A stretch of DNA of 36,010 nucleotides. It comes from Clostridia bacterium (GTDB taxonomy: Bacteria; Bacillota; Clostridia; Oscillospirales; Acutalibacteraceae). A model generated the notes under the pieces. It was not told where the DNA came from, searched no databases, and was given only the letters and a program-made list of their open reading frames with translations. Every line of letters begins with the position of its first letter. Position 1 is the first letter of the stretch. The DNA is taken from positions 1-36,010 of the forward strand of contig JAGAPJ010000090.1 of the NCBI GenBank assembly GCA_017623315.1, written 5' to 3'. Position numbers and translations under genes: made by a program. Positions 8,204 through 17,001 of the stretch are shown here, piece after piece.

Positions 8204-10435
8204 TTAGTCAACCGCGGTCTCGTCGCGGAAGTATACTGTTACAATTGTACCAACTTCAACCTCGGTGCCTGCTGACACGCTCTGACTGTATGCCTTTAGA
8301 CCCGATATTGCAATATTACCCGAAAATTCGATGTTAATTCCTAGCTTTGCTGCCGTTGTATTCACTTCAGTAGCTGTATAACCTGTAAAGTTTGGAACAG
8401 TAACCTTTGCTGAATCGGTTTTTTCGGTGTAAAGAATTACTACACCGCCTGTTGAAACCTTTTTACCGACTTCAGGTAACTGACGGATAATCTTATCGCC
8501 ACCGCCTACAATTTTATATTCAAGCTTTGCGCCCATAACCTTTGCTTTGGCTTCATCTACCGAAAGTCCAACCGCGTCGGGTACGTCAATTGCCAGCTTT
8601 TTAATTTCCTCTTCAGTATAGCTTGGTTCGTAGCCAAGATATGGTAAAACGTCAGCCATAATTTTTGCATTAACAGGTGCCGAAATTACACCACCGTAGT
8701 AATTAGAGCCTTTAGGCTCGTCAAGCATTACCAAAACGGCAATTTCAGGGTTATCGATGGGGGCAACCGTCATGCAAGAGCTTATATACAAATATGTGTC
8801 GCCTGTTGCCTGAATTTTTGAAACCTTTTGTGAAGTACCGGTTTTAGCACCAATTTTATAACCTGGTACAAGCGAGTTTTTAGCACCGTTTAATGCAACA
8901 AAGCCCATAAGCTCGCGCATTGTATCAGACGTGGTTTTAGAAATAACCTGTCGCTTATAGGTCGTTGTGGTTGTGCTTACCACCTTATTATTTTGGTCAA
9001 CCGTTTTTGAAACAAGATGCGGTTGAACAAGGTAACCTCCGTTAACAGCAGCAGAAACTGCCGCCATCATTTGTATTGGAGTTACGTTAAAGGTTTGACC
9101 GAAAGATGAAGATGCAAGCTCAACAACACCCATATTTTCTTGCTTATGATAGGTTGAACGTGATTCACCGGGCAGGTCAATACCCGTTTTTTCAGCAAAG
9201 CCGAAAGCCTTGAAATATTTTGAAAAGGTATTAACACCGACTAACTGACCAATGGTAATAAAAGCAGGGTTACAGGAGTTTGCAATAGCCTGATGGAGAC
9301 TTTGGGTACCGTGACCCCAAGTGCGCCAGCAACCGTAACGCTGACCCGCGACACTTATATGACCATTACAGTAAAAGGTGTTATTTTTATTTACTAGATT
9401 TTCCTCAATTGCAATTGCGGCGGTAACTACCTTGAAAACCGAACCCGGTTCGTACGAATCGGAAATTACCTTATTACGCCATTGACGGTTTAAAAGCTCG
9501 TTTCGAAGCGTACTTTTTTTAGTATCATCGGTTTCAGCATCTACTTTAGCCTGGTCTGTTGTAGAAAGCACGAAAGGCTCGTTAGGGTTAAAGTCACCCT
9601 TAACCGCCATAGCAAGAATTGCTCCTGTTTTAACGTTCATAACCACGGCGGCGCCACGTTCGGCAACCTTGTTTTGCTCAATTGCAGTTTGTAAATACTT
9701 TTCGGCCGTGTACTGAATATATGAATCCAAGGTTAAAACAAGTGAATTACCCTTTACCGCTTCTTCTACCTTTTCATAGGTGAATGGCATATCGGTACCA
9801 AGGGCGTTTTTAGCGGCAACGACACGACCCGCAATACCTGTAAGCTCGTTATCGTAATAGCTTTCAATACCTGAAAGCCCCTGTTCATCAGACCCTACAA
9901 AGCCCAAAACAACCGACGCGAGACTGTCATTAGGATAATAACGCTTTGTGGTTTCGTCAAGACCGATATATTTTGTAAGCTTATTATCGGTAATAAACTT
10001 ACGCACCTTATCTGCTACTGATTTTTCAATTTTTTTCTTGACAATAACGTAATAGGAATTTTTATCGGTATTATTATAAACCGTTTCGTAATCAACCTCT
10101 AAAATTTCGCTAAGACCCTTTGCAATGGTTTCACGCACTGCGTCACGTTCGTCAGCCTTTTTGATTTTTTTAATAGCATTTGGTGTGATATATACAGTCC
10201 ATGCAGTCGAGCTTGTTGCCAAAACCTGCATATTACGGTCGTAAATATCACCGCGAGGTGCTGTTACAAGGCTGTCGTAAAGCTGTTGCTCGGAAGCCTT
10301 AGTTTGATATTCTTCGCCCTTAATAATCATTATGTTTACAAGACTTGCACCCGAAACACCCGAAAGCGCAACAATTACAATTAGCATTATTATAAAAATT
10401 CGTTTTATCATCAATTTACCGGGTTTTACGGTCAT
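8204..10435 (-). CDS. class B penicillin-binding protein with two PASTA domains (FtsI/SpoVD type)
   Basis: Septal peptidoglycan transpeptidase (D,D-transpeptidase), membrane-anchored with its catalytic domain outside. One transmembrane helix lies at about residues 11-36. The PBP dimerisation domain follows from about 58 (APRGDIYDRN). The transpeptidase domain has its three motifs: SVFK at 332-335 (nucleophile Ser332), SCN at 387-389 and KTG at 531-533. Two PASTA repeats follow, at about 617-672 and 676-738. It is encoded between ftsL and murE, the usual ftsI (pbpB) position. Spore-formers often have both a vegetative PBP and SpoVD here. Only one is present, and its two PASTA domains resemble PBP2x/PBP2B more than typical single-PASTA SpoVD, so the division role is inferred. 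Confidence 0.94.
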   Translation of the reverse strand: MTVKPGKLMIKRIFIIMLIVIVALSGVSGASLVNIMIIKGEEYQTKASEQQLYDSLVTAPRGDIYDRNMQVLATSSTAWTVYITPNAIKKIKKADERDAVRETIAKGLSEILEVDYETVYNNTDKNSYYVIVKKKIEKSVADKVRKFITDNKLTKYIGLDETTKRYYPNDSLASVVLGFVGSDEQGLSGIESYYDNELTGIAGRVVAAKNALGTDMPFTYEKVEEAVKGNSLVLTLDSYIQYTAEKYLQTAIEQNKVAERGAAVVMNVKTGAILAMAVKGDFNPNEPFVLSTTDQAKVDAETDDTKKSTLRNELLNRQWRNKVISDSYEPGSVFKVVTAAIAIEENLVNKNNTFYCNGHISVAGQRYGCWRTWGHGTQSLHQAIANSCNPAFITIGQLVGVNTFSKYFKAFGFAEKTGIDLPGESRSTYHKQENMGVVELASSSFGQTFNVTPIQMMAAVSAAVNGGYLVQPHLVSKTVDQNNKVVSTTTTTYKRQVISKTTSDTMRELMGFVALNGAKNSLVPGYKIGAKTGTSQKVSKIQATGDTYLYISSCMTVAPIDNPEIAVLVMLDEPKGSNYYGGVISAPVNAKIMADVLPYLGYEPSYTEEEIKKLAIDVPDAVGLSVDEAKAKVMGAKLEYKIVGGGDKIIRQLPEVGKKVSTGGVVILYTEKTDSAKVTVPNFTGYTATEVNTTAAKLGINIEFSGNIAISGLKAYSQSVSAGTEVEVGTIVTVYFRDETAVD

Positions 10436-10482
10436 TTGCGCTTCCCTCTTTTCTAAAATAAACTATCTTTTATATACCCGAA

Positions 10483-10512
10483 TACGAGAGCCGACTTTTT
10501 TCAGCTCTCGTA
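10483..10512 (-). other. intra-operon stem-loop between ftsL and the PBP gene
   Basis: A perfect 9-base inverted repeat (TACGAGAGC / GCTCTCGTA) with a 12-base loop lies in the 111-base gap between two otherwise tightly packed dcw genes. On the minus strand it is not followed by a T-tract, so it does not look like a full intrinsic terminator. It may slow RNA decay, mark a processing site or attenuate transcription. Confidence 0.55.
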
Positions 10513-10546
10513 CCCATATAAAGTATATTAAATTTTATAAAAAATA

Positions 10547-11017
10547 TTACTCAGCCAAAAGCAACTTGCCATCAGCAGTTTTTGCAGTATTTGTATTATT
10601 CACCTTAATATAGGTTACGTCTTCCTTATCAGGCTTTTTCATACCAAGCTGTACTGCTTCAAGCTCCAAATTAGCATAAGAAATTCTTCTTTGAAGTTCT
10701 ACCTCTAAAACGGTTTTTTCGCTGTCAAGCTCGGCAATTGCTGCCTTAACATCGTTAATCTCAGCCTTAACCTCATTAATTTTTAAGCGTATTGCCAAAT
10801 TACAGCAAATAGCTGAAAGTGAAATAACAGTTATCATTACAACTGAAACTGCGGGAGAAAGACGGCGGGCTGCTGCGCGGCGTTTTGCCTTTGCTTTTTT
10901 GTCAGCCTTAGGCATTACAACGATATTATCCTTAGGCTGTGCCTTTTTTTCAGGCTTGGGCATAAACATTTCAAAATCATAAGCCAAGCTGTCATTATAA
11001 TACTTAATGTTATTCAT
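10547..11017 (-). CDS. ftsL: FtsL-like septum protein
   Basis: Small bitopic divisome protein, 156 residues. A cytoplasmic tail of about 50 residues is rich in Lys and Arg just before the membrane (KKAKAKRRAAARR). A single transmembrane helix lies at about residues 54-78, followed by a heptad-like coiled coil at about 78-112 (EVKAEINDVKAAIAELDSEK). Sequence conservation in FtsL is low, so the call rests on topology, length and position between rsmH and the class B PBP. Together with FtsQ it would regulate the FtsW-PBP pair. ATG start with AAGGAGAAGG upstream; 17 bases after rsmH. Confidence 0.88.
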   Translation of the reverse strand: MNNIKYYNDSLAYDFEMFMPKPEKKAQPKDNIVVMPKADKKAKAKRRAAARRLSPAVSVVMITVISLSAICCNLAIRLKINEVKAEINDVKAAIAELDSEKTVLEVELQRRISYANLELEAVQLGMKKPDKEDVTYIKVNNTNTAKTADGKLLLAE

Positions 11018-11034
11018 AATCCTTCTCCTTTCCT

Positions 11035-11955
11035 TTAGTTTTTGACAATTACACGCAATTTAGAACTGCGACTACGGGGATTATTTTCAAGCTCTTCCTT
11101 TGAAGGCTCAATCGGTTTTTTATAAAGCAAGTGACCGCGTGGCGTTTTACCGCAAATACAAACAGGACAGTCTGGCGGACAGGTACAGCCTGTACAATAT
11201 CCCTTAAAGCGAAGCTTAACCATTCTATCCTCTAACGAATGGAAGGTTATTATTGCTAAAACGCCGTCCTTATTTAAGAGATTGAAGGCAACATCAAGTG
11301 CTTCGTTTAAACGGTCAAGCTCGGCGTTAACGGCAATGCGTATTGCCTGAAAGCATTTTCTTGCTGGGTGACCGTCACGGCGTGCCGCTGCGGGATAAGC
11401 CGCCGCAATTATTTCAGCCAACTGCATGGTGGTTGTAATTCTTTGTTTTTGTCTTTCGCTTACGATTCTATCGGCAATTTTGCGTGAAAACTTTTCTTCA
11501 CCAAAGCGCCAAAAAATGTCTGCAAGTTCGGTTGCGGTGAAATCATTTACGATATCCTCAGCTGAAAGACCGCTTTGACTCATTCGCATATCAAGGCGTG
11601 ATTCCTTATGATAAGAAAAACCGCGTTCGGCTGTGTCAAGCTGATAAGAAGAAACGCCCAAGTCAAGCAAGATTCCGTCCACACCGCTAATGCCTTCATT
11701 TTCGCAAACCTTGTCCATATTAGCAAAATTGCTTTTAATAACCCTTGCGGGAAGACCCTTGAGTCTTTCGCTAGCTACCATAATAGCGTCAGGGTCTTGG
11801 TCTAGTGCTAAAAGCAAGCCACTATTTAAACGTTTTGCAATTTCCTTTGAATGACCCGCACCACCTGCAGTACCGTCAATATAAATGCCGTCAGGCTTAA
11901 TGCAAAGAGCTTCAATAGTTTCGTTAAGTAAAACTGAAATATGATTAAATTCCAT
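11035..11955 (-). CDS. rsmH: 16S rRNA (cytosine(1402)-N4)-methyltransferase RsmH (MraW)
   Basis: SAM-dependent methyltransferase that modifies C1402 in the ribosomal P site of 16S rRNA. It begins HISVLLNETIEAL, has the SAM-binding loop IDGTAGGAGHS and the family motif LDLGVSSYQLD, and carries a C-terminal Cys-rich stretch (CTGCTCPPDCPVC) followed by the conserved PRGHLLYKKPI. Length (306) is typical. Its ATG lies two bases after the mraZ stop without a well-spaced ribosome binding site, which suggests translational coupling to mraZ. Confidence 0.98.
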   Translation of the reverse strand: MEFNHISVLLNETIEALCIKPDGIYIDGTAGGAGHSKEIAKRLNSGLLLALDQDPDAIMVASERLKGLPARVIKSNFANMDKVCENEGISGVDGILLDLGVSSYQLDTAERGFSYHKESRLDMRMSQSGLSAEDIVNDFTATELADIFWRFGEEKFSRKIADRIVSERQKQRITTTMQLAEIIAAAYPAAARRDGHPARKCFQAIRIAVNAELDRLNEALDVAFNLLNKDGVLAIITFHSLEDRMVKLRFKGYCTGCTCPPDCPVCICGKTPRGHLLYKKPIEPSKEELENNPRSRSSKLRVIVKN

Positions 11956-11957
11956 AA

Positions 11958-12383
11958 TTAGAAGTTAAGCTCCTCAACAATTGAAGCAATTGCTTCGGGT
12001 GTGTATTTGCTGTTTTCTTTAGCCCACAATTCAGTATTCCAAATTTCAAGGTTGGAAGCCATACCAATGATATGTGCTTCATCACCTAACATTGAATATT
12101 CACGAAGGCTTGCAGGTATTAAAATTCTTCCCTGACTATCAAAGCCAATGGTAAAGGTGCCGTCGTATAAGAAACGCTTAACATCGTTTGATTTTGTATT
12201 AGGAAGTGTGCTTATTTGCTCAACAAGCTTGTCCCATTCTTCTTTAGAATAAACGCAAAGACAACGCTTACCGAAAATGCTGCGGCAAATAAAGAATTCT
12301 TCGCCCAATTCCTCACGAAGCTTTGCAGGAATGAAAACCCTGCCCTTTTTATCGATATTATGTTGATAGCCACCAAAAAGCAC
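11958..12383 (-). CDS. mraZ: transcriptional regulator MraZ
   Basis: DNA-binding protein with two AbrB-like SpoVT half-domains, one at the N-terminus (NIDKKGRVFIPAKLREEL) and a repeat at about residues 75-115 (GFDSQGRILIPASLREY). It forms ring oligomers and represses its own dcw operon. Length 141 is typical. The start is GTG at 12383, preceded by AGAGGTGA. First gene of the cluster, directly downstream of a promoter and the phased repeats annotated separately. Confidence 0.98.
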   Translation of the reverse strand: MLFGGYQHNIDKKGRVFIPAKLREELGEEFFICRSIFGKRCLCVYSKEEWDKLVEQISTLPNTKSNDVKRFLYDGTFTIGFDSQGRILIPASLREYSMLGDEAHIIGMASNLEIWNTELWAKENSKYTPEAIASIVEELNF

Positions 12384-12404
12384 GGATTTTCACCTCTTTT
12401 TTCA

Positions 12405-12450
12405 CCACTTTAATGCACTTTTATGGATTTTAGCTCCACTTTGCACCACT
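12405..12450 (-). promoter_or_regulatory. probable MraZ operator: four phased AGTGG repeats
   Basis: On the minus strand the 5' leader of mraZ holds four direct copies of (A/T)AGTG(G/C), plus-strand starts at 12446, 12436, 12415 and 12405. Spacings are 10, 21 and 10 bases, so all lie on about one face of the helix. MraZ is known to bind short direct repeats upstream of mraZ (TGGGN in E. coli, AAAGTG-type in Mollicutes). These match the latter and sit immediately downstream of the promoter -10, fitting autorepression. Confidence 0.75.
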
Positions 12451-12458
12451 ACAATGCT

Positions 12459-12487
12459 ATTATACTACCCAAATTTGTAAAAATCAA
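12459..12487 (-). promoter_or_regulatory. sigma-A promoter of the dcw cluster
   Basis: TTGATT (12487-12482), a spacer of exactly 17 bases, and a perfect TATAAT (12464-12459) on the minus strand. Expected transcription start is near 12452, giving a leader of about 70 bases that contains the MraZ repeats. Confidence 0.8.
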
Positions 12488-12533
12488 GTGTTTTTTACTG
12501 ATTTTATAAATTTTTTGATATTTTTTAAAAAAC

Positions 12534-12565
12534 AAAAAAGCAAGGAGAATTTTCACTCTCCTTGC
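12534..12565 (-). terminator. intrinsic terminator after clpC
   Basis: On the minus strand a perfect 9-base stem (GCAAGGAGA / TCTCCTTGC, arms 12565-12557 and 12548-12540) is followed by six Ts. It ends the ctsR operon and insulates it from the dcw promoter. Confidence 0.9.
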
Positions 12566-12577
12566 TCCTTAAAAGCG

Positions 12578-15016
12578 TTATTCTAATGTTTTAAAATGGA
12601 ATTTTTCATCATTATAACTGCATAAAACCTTATCCCCTGTTTTTATGCTACCGTCCAAAATCTTTTCGCTTAAAGCGTCCTCAATTTTGTTTTGAATTTC
12701 ACGTCGTAATGGGCGTGCACCATAAACTGCATCAAAACCAATTTGAGCCAACGCCGATTTCACTGAATTGTCAAACGAAATTTCAATATCAATTGCCCTT
12801 GTGCGTTGCTTTAAATTTTCAAGCATTTTTTCGGCAATTAATTCTATTTGAGACTTTGTAAGCTTTGAAAAAACAATGATATCATCCACACGGTTTATAA
12901 ATTCAGGACGGAATGCATTTTTAAGCTCAGCTAAAACCGATGCCTTAATATCCTTATTTTCATCACCATCACCCTGTGAAAAACCAAAGCTTACGCGCTT
13001 GTCGGTTATAAGACGGGCACCGATATTAGATGTCATAATAATAACCGTGTTTTTAAAATCAACCCGTCTTCCCTGCGAATCGGTCAAAATGCCGTCTTCA
13101 AGAATTTGTAAAAGAATGTTGAATACGTCGTGGTGAGCTTTTTCAATTTCGTCAAACAAAATTACCGAATAGGGATTTCTTCTAACCTTTTCGGTAAGCT
13201 GTCCGCCCTCCTCAAAGCCAACGTAACCGGGTGGCGAGCCGACAAGACGTGAAACTGTATGCTTTTCCATATATTCCGACATATCAAGCCTTATCATCAT
13301 ATTTTCATTACCAAACATTGCTGCCGCTAATGCCTTGCAAAGCTCGGTTTTGCCGACGCCTGTGGGACCCAAGAATATAAACGAGCCGATAGGACGCTTG
13401 GGGTCCTTAAGACCGACGCGCCCACGCCTAATTGCCTTTGCAACTGCGGTTACTGCTTCATCCTGTCCAACAATTCTTGCGTGAAGCTCATCCTCCATAC
13501 GCAAAAGCCTTGCACTTTCCTCTTCGGTAAGCTGTGAAACAGGCACACCCGTCCAGCTTGAAACAATTTCGGCAATTTCCTTTTCAGTAACGCTACCGTT
13601 AACCTTTGCGGTTTCCTTGCGCCAATTTTCTTTTTCAGCTTCAAGCTCGGCTCTAAGTTTTAAAACATCGTCACGCAAGGCGGCGGCACGTTCAAAGCCC
13701 TGCGAAGCAATTGCCTCTTCCTTTTCAGCTTCGGTTTCACTTACCTTTTGTTCAAGCTCTTTAATTTTTTCGGGCACTGTTGAAGCCGCAAGTCGCACAC
13801 GGGATGCCGCTTCATCGATAAGGTCAATTGCCTTGTCGGGTAAATAGCGGTCACTTATATAACGTGACGACAGCTTAACCGCCGATATAACTGCACTGTC
13901 GGTGATAGAAACCTTATGGTGCGCTTCATATTTATCACGTATACCTTTTAATATAAGTATACTATCCTCTTCTGAAGGCTCGTTAACAGTTACAGGCTGA
14001 AAACGGCGTTCAAGAGCGGAATCCTTTTCAATATTTTTGCGGTATTCCGAAAGGGTTGTAGCACCGATTAATTGAAATTCGCCACGCGCAAGCGACGGCT
14101 TTAAAATATTCGCCGCATCGGTTGATCCTTCAGCTGATCCAGCACCGATAATTGTGTGAATTTCATCAATAAACACAATTACATCGTCACTTTTGGTAAC
14201 CTCTTCAATTACCGCCTTAATTCTTTCTTCAAAGTCGCCACGGTATTTAGTACCCGCAACCATACCTGTTAAATCAAGCGAAAATATCCTTTTATTTAAA
14301 AGAATTTCGGGCACGTTACCGTCAACAATTTGTTGTGCCAAGCCTTCAATAATTGCAGTTTTACCTACACCTGGCTCACCCACAAGACAGGGGTTGTTTT
14401 TTGTACGACGGCACAAAATCTGTATTACCCGCTGGACTTCGTCGAATCTTCCAATTACAGGGTCAATTTTGCCGTTTTTGGCTTCTTCGGTTAAATCACG
14501 TCCATATTTTGAAAGGGTTGGGGTTTTATCCTCTTTAGGTGCTTTGCTTGCCTTTTCGGTTTTAGTGTTAATATCAAGCCCTATCGCCTCCAAAAGCTCA
14601 CGTGTAAGGTTTGCAACGTCAACACCCAAATCGTTTAAAAAGCGAATTGCAAAGTTGTCGCCCTCGCCTAAAATGCCAAGCAAAATATGCTCACTACCGA
14701 CAAATTGCTTACCGTTTGAAGCTTTGCTTGAAAGTGCAATTTCAAGCACCTGTTTTGCACGTGGAGTAAAAAAATCGGGAGACAAGCGTGTTCTTGTGCC
14801 ACAGCCAATTTGGCTGCGCATCAATTCTTCAACTGCGTCAGCCGTAACACCGTGCTTTTCAAGCACCGTAAAAGCCACGCCGCCGCCCACACGTAAAAGG
14901 CCCAAAAGCAAATGCTCGCTTCCGACGTAGGTGTGTCCTAACAGCTCAGCCGAATTTATTGCCTGATTTAAGCCTTCGTTACCTTTGGCGGTAAAGCCTT
15001 TAAAATTATATTTCAT
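12578..15016 (-). CDS. clpC: Clp protease ATP-binding subunit ClpC
   Basis: AAA+ unfoldase that feeds substrates to ClpP; in Firmicutes it recognises arginine-phosphorylated proteins. A double Clp-N domain occupies about residues 1-150. The first AAA module has Walker A GEPGVGKT at about 213-220, and the second has GPTGVGKT at about 550. Between them is a coiled-coil middle domain containing a UVR-type segment (SQGFERAAALRDDVLKLRAEL) that identifies ClpC rather than ClpB or ClpA; this region binds adaptors such as McsA or MecA. Length 812 is typical. ATG start 14 bases after mcsB. Last gene of the heat-shock operon and under CtsR control. Confidence 0.97.
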   Translation of the reverse strand: MKYNFKGFTAKGNEGLNQAINSAELLGHTYVGSEHLLLGLLRVGGGVAFTVLEKHGVTADAVEELMRSQIGCGTRTRLSPDFFTPRAKQVLEIALSSKASNGKQFVGSEHILLGILGEGDNFAIRFLNDLGVDVANLTRELLEAIGLDINTKTEKASKAPKEDKTPTLSKYGRDLTEEAKNGKIDPVIGRFDEVQRVIQILCRRTKNNPCLVGEPGVGKTAIIEGLAQQIVDGNVPEILLNKRIFSLDLTGMVAGTKYRGDFEERIKAVIEEVTKSDDVIVFIDEIHTIIGAGSAEGSTDAANILKPSLARGEFQLIGATTLSEYRKNIEKDSALERRFQPVTVNEPSEEDSILILKGIRDKYEAHHKVSITDSAVISAVKLSSRYISDRYLPDKAIDLIDEAASRVRLAASTVPEKIKELEQKVSETEAEKEEAIASQGFERAAALRDDVLKLRAELEAEKENWRKETAKVNGSVTEKEIAEIVSSWTGVPVSQLTEEESARLLRMEDELHARIVGQDEAVTAVAKAIRRGRVGLKDPKRPIGSFIFLGPTGVGKTELCKALAAAMFGNENMMIRLDMSEYMEKHTVSRLVGSPPGYVGFEEGGQLTEKVRRNPYSVILFDEIEKAHHDVFNILLQILEDGILTDSQGRRVDFKNTVIIMTSNIGARLITDKRVSFGFSQGDGDENKDIKASVLAELKNAFRPEFINRVDDIIVFSKLTKSQIELIAEKMLENLKQRTRAIDIEISFDNSVKSALAQIGFDAVYGARPLRREIQNKIEDALSEKILDGSIKTGDKVLCSYNDEKFHFKTLE

Positions 15017-15030
15017 TTATATCGCCTCGC

Positions 15031-16038
15031 TTAAAGAAGCAGTTCCCTTACCATAGCAGCGCGGCTTGTGTCACGGTCGGCGGCATCCATTGCGCCTTTA
15101 GCCTGCATAAGCATAAAAGGTTGTGCTTCTATTAAAATTTTAATTGGTGAGCATTCCTTATTAATTATGCCCATACTTTTTCCCAATTTAACACGGGATA
15201 TTAAATTTATCATTTCCTCACTTGATAATATTCGTGCGTTTTGAAGCGTTCCCATTGCACGCCAACAAATATCTTCAAGCTTTATAATATCTAAATTTTG
15301 CCTTGCTTGTTTTTCCTTTTCAATTAGCTGTGTTGTAATTACCAAAAGGTTTTCTAATGCGCTGTTTTCGCTTATACCAAGAGTGATTTGGTTTGAAACC
15401 TGATAAAGCGATGCAAGGGATTTCGAGCCCTCGCCATACATACCGCGTACAGTAAAGCCAATTTTGCTTATTGAATCAATAAGTCCGTTAATTTCACCGC
15501 TGTTTTCAAGCGCAGGTAAATGAAGCATTACCGAAGCACGAAGCCCTGTGCCCAAATTTGTTGGACATTCGGTTAAATAGCCTAAATCCTTATTAAACGC
15601 AAAGTGAAGCGTATCGCACAAAAGGGTGTCAACACTTTCAGCAAGGTCGTAAGCTTTTTTAAGGTCAAGCCCTGCGTTTATAACCTGTATGCGCAAGTGA
15701 TCCTCTTCGCCTATCATAATACTTATGCTTTCATCCTGTGATAATATGATGCCGCATTCCTCGGTTTTGGCGGCAAATTCAGGGCTGATAATATGTCTTT
15801 CAACCATAGCATAACGCTGAATCTCAGGTATGTCACACATATTAATATATTTAAGGCTTTTTGAAAAGGGTGTATTGCTGTTTAAAATTGCGTCTTTAAC
15901 ACGGTTATTAAGCTCACGTCTATCATCAGCGGTCATTCGGTTAGGAAAAGGAAGCCCCTCTATATTGCGGGCTAAACGGATGCGACAGCTTACCGCAATA
16001 TCATTTTGCGCGGCTTTATCAATATACCATCTGCTCAT
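15031..16038 (-). CDS. mcsB: protein arginine kinase McsB
   Basis: Phosphoryl transferase of the phosphagen-kinase fold that phosphorylates arginines in proteins, marking them for ClpCP. Visible are SCRIRLARN near the N-terminus (ATP phosphate binding), the acidic EEDH at residues 111-114, and CPTNLGTGLRASVMLHLP with the catalytic cysteine at 158. The C-terminal RDTSRA (322-327) matches the RDxxRA phosphoarginine-binding allosteric motif, so the enzyme looks complete and self-activating. Its ATG overlaps the mcsA stop by four bases (ATGA), indicating coupled translation of the kinase and its activator. Confidence 0.96.
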   Translation of the reverse strand: MSRWYIDKAAQNDIAVSCRIRLARNIEGLPFPNRMTADDRRELNNRVKDAILNSNTPFSKSLKYINMCDIPEIQRYAMVERHIISPEFAAKTEECGIILSQDESISIMIGEEDHLRIQVINAGLDLKKAYDLAESVDTLLCDTLHFAFNKDLGYLTECPTNLGTGLRASVMLHLPALENSGEINGLIDSISKIGFTVRGMYGEGSKSLASLYQVSNQITLGISENSALENLLVITTQLIEKEKQARQNLDIIKLEDICWRAMGTLQNARILSSEEMINLISRVKLGKSMGIINKECSPIKILIEAQPFMLMQAKGAMDAADRDTSRAAMVRELLL

Positions 16039-16517
16039 TTTAAATCCCCTTCCATTTCCTTAATTTTGTCACGAAGCTTTGCGGCCTGTTCATACTTTTC
16101 TTCGGCCACCATTCGTGTTAATTCCTGCCGTAATTCTTCCACCGTTTTTTCCTTGGGTTTTACAATAAGCGGTGCGCGGTTTGGAATTTTACCTGTGTGG
16201 TGTGTTGCGCCGTGTACCCTTTTAAGATAAGGTAAAATTTCTTCCTTAAATGTGTTATAGCATTCGCCACAGCCCATTTTACCGCTGTGTGCAATATCCG
16301 AAAAGGTTGCACCGCATACCCGACAGGTCTTTTGGTTTTGAAGTCTAGGAGACGCCATATCGCCAAGCATTGATGCTAACATTCCTGTAATAGAATTTGA
16401 AGCGTAACCGTTTTTTGCCGCACAGGCGCTACATAAATTATATTCCCTTACAATACCGTTAACAACGGTTTTGATATGAGTAGTTGCGTGATTTTTTCCA
16501 CATTTTTCACAAAGCAT
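16035..16517 (-). CDS. mcsA: McsA, zinc-binding activator of McsB
   Basis: Small cytoplasmic adaptor needed for full McsB kinase activity and CtsR inactivation. Four CxxC pairs (Cys3/6, 29/32, 65/68, 83/86) form two probable zinc sites. A C-terminal UVR motif (about 125-160, LTRMVAEEKYEQAAKLRDKI) resembles the UVR segment in ClpC. Length 160 is normal. Start ATG with TAGGAGGTA upstream, 13 bases after ctsR. Loss of zinc or oxidation of these cysteines is a known route of stress sensing in the family. Confidence 0.95.
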   Translation of the reverse strand: MLCEKCGKNHATTHIKTVVNGIVREYNLCSACAAKNGYASNSITGMLASMLGDMASPRLQNQKTCRVCGATFSDIAHSGKMGCGECYNTFKEEILPYLKRVHGATHHTGKIPNRAPLIVKPKEKTVEELRQELTRMVAEEKYEQAAKLRDKIKEMEGDLK

Positions 16518-16530
16518 TTTATACTACCTC

Positions 16531-16983
16531 CTATATCTGTGTCATAAGCATTTGCTTTAAAATTACCGCACGAATTACATCCTTATGCTGTGGTGGTATA
16601 TTCTGCATAACGGTGTTTGAAACCGCCGCGCCCATAACCTTTGCAATTTCGGTTGTGATAATTCCATTTTCGATGCAGTTTTCTAAAAGCACACGGGCAG
16701 AAAGTGCGTCTATCCTATCACCGACAGCATTAATAATATGCATCAGCGCCGAGGAATGATTCATAACCACACGCTTAATTCTTATATATCCCCCACCGCC
16801 GCGCTGACTTTCAATAATATAACCGTGTTCAGGCGTAAAGCGTGAGGACAAAACGTAATTAATTTGACTTGGTGCACAACCCATTAAACTTGCAAATTCG
16901 TTTCGCTGAATTTCGGCTGTGTGCACCTCTGATTCATTTAACATTCGTATAATTTCTTTTGTTATTAAATCACTTAATCTCAT
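16531..16983 (-). CDS. ctsR: transcriptional repressor CtsR
   Basis: Repressor of class III heat-shock genes. It starts with LSDLITKEIIRML, followed by a winged helix-turn-helix (NEFASLMGCAPSQINYVLSS) and the glycine-rich wing RGGGGYIRI, whose Arg-Gly tip acts as the thermosensor and DNA contact. Length 150 is typical. ATG start with AGGTGAT upstream. First gene of the operon; two CtsR boxes cover its own promoter, so autoregulation is expected, with McsA/McsB/ClpC removing it during stress. Confidence 0.97.
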   Translation of the reverse strand: MRLSDLITKEIIRMLNESEVHTAEIQRNEFASLMGCAPSQINYVLSSRFTPEHGYIIESQRGGGGYIRIKRVVMNHSSALMHIINAVGDRIDALSARVLLENCIENGIITTEIAKVMGAAVSNTVMQNIPPQHKDVIRAVILKQMLMTQI

Positions 16984-17001
16984 AACATCACCTAAAACAT
17001 A

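Noticed and set aside
14193..14930. Long plus-strand open frame (245 codons) opposite clpC
   Set aside because: It is antisense to the conserved N-terminal and first AAA region of clpC, is Ser/Pro-rich as expected of a shadow frame, has no ribosome binding site and no recognisable motif.
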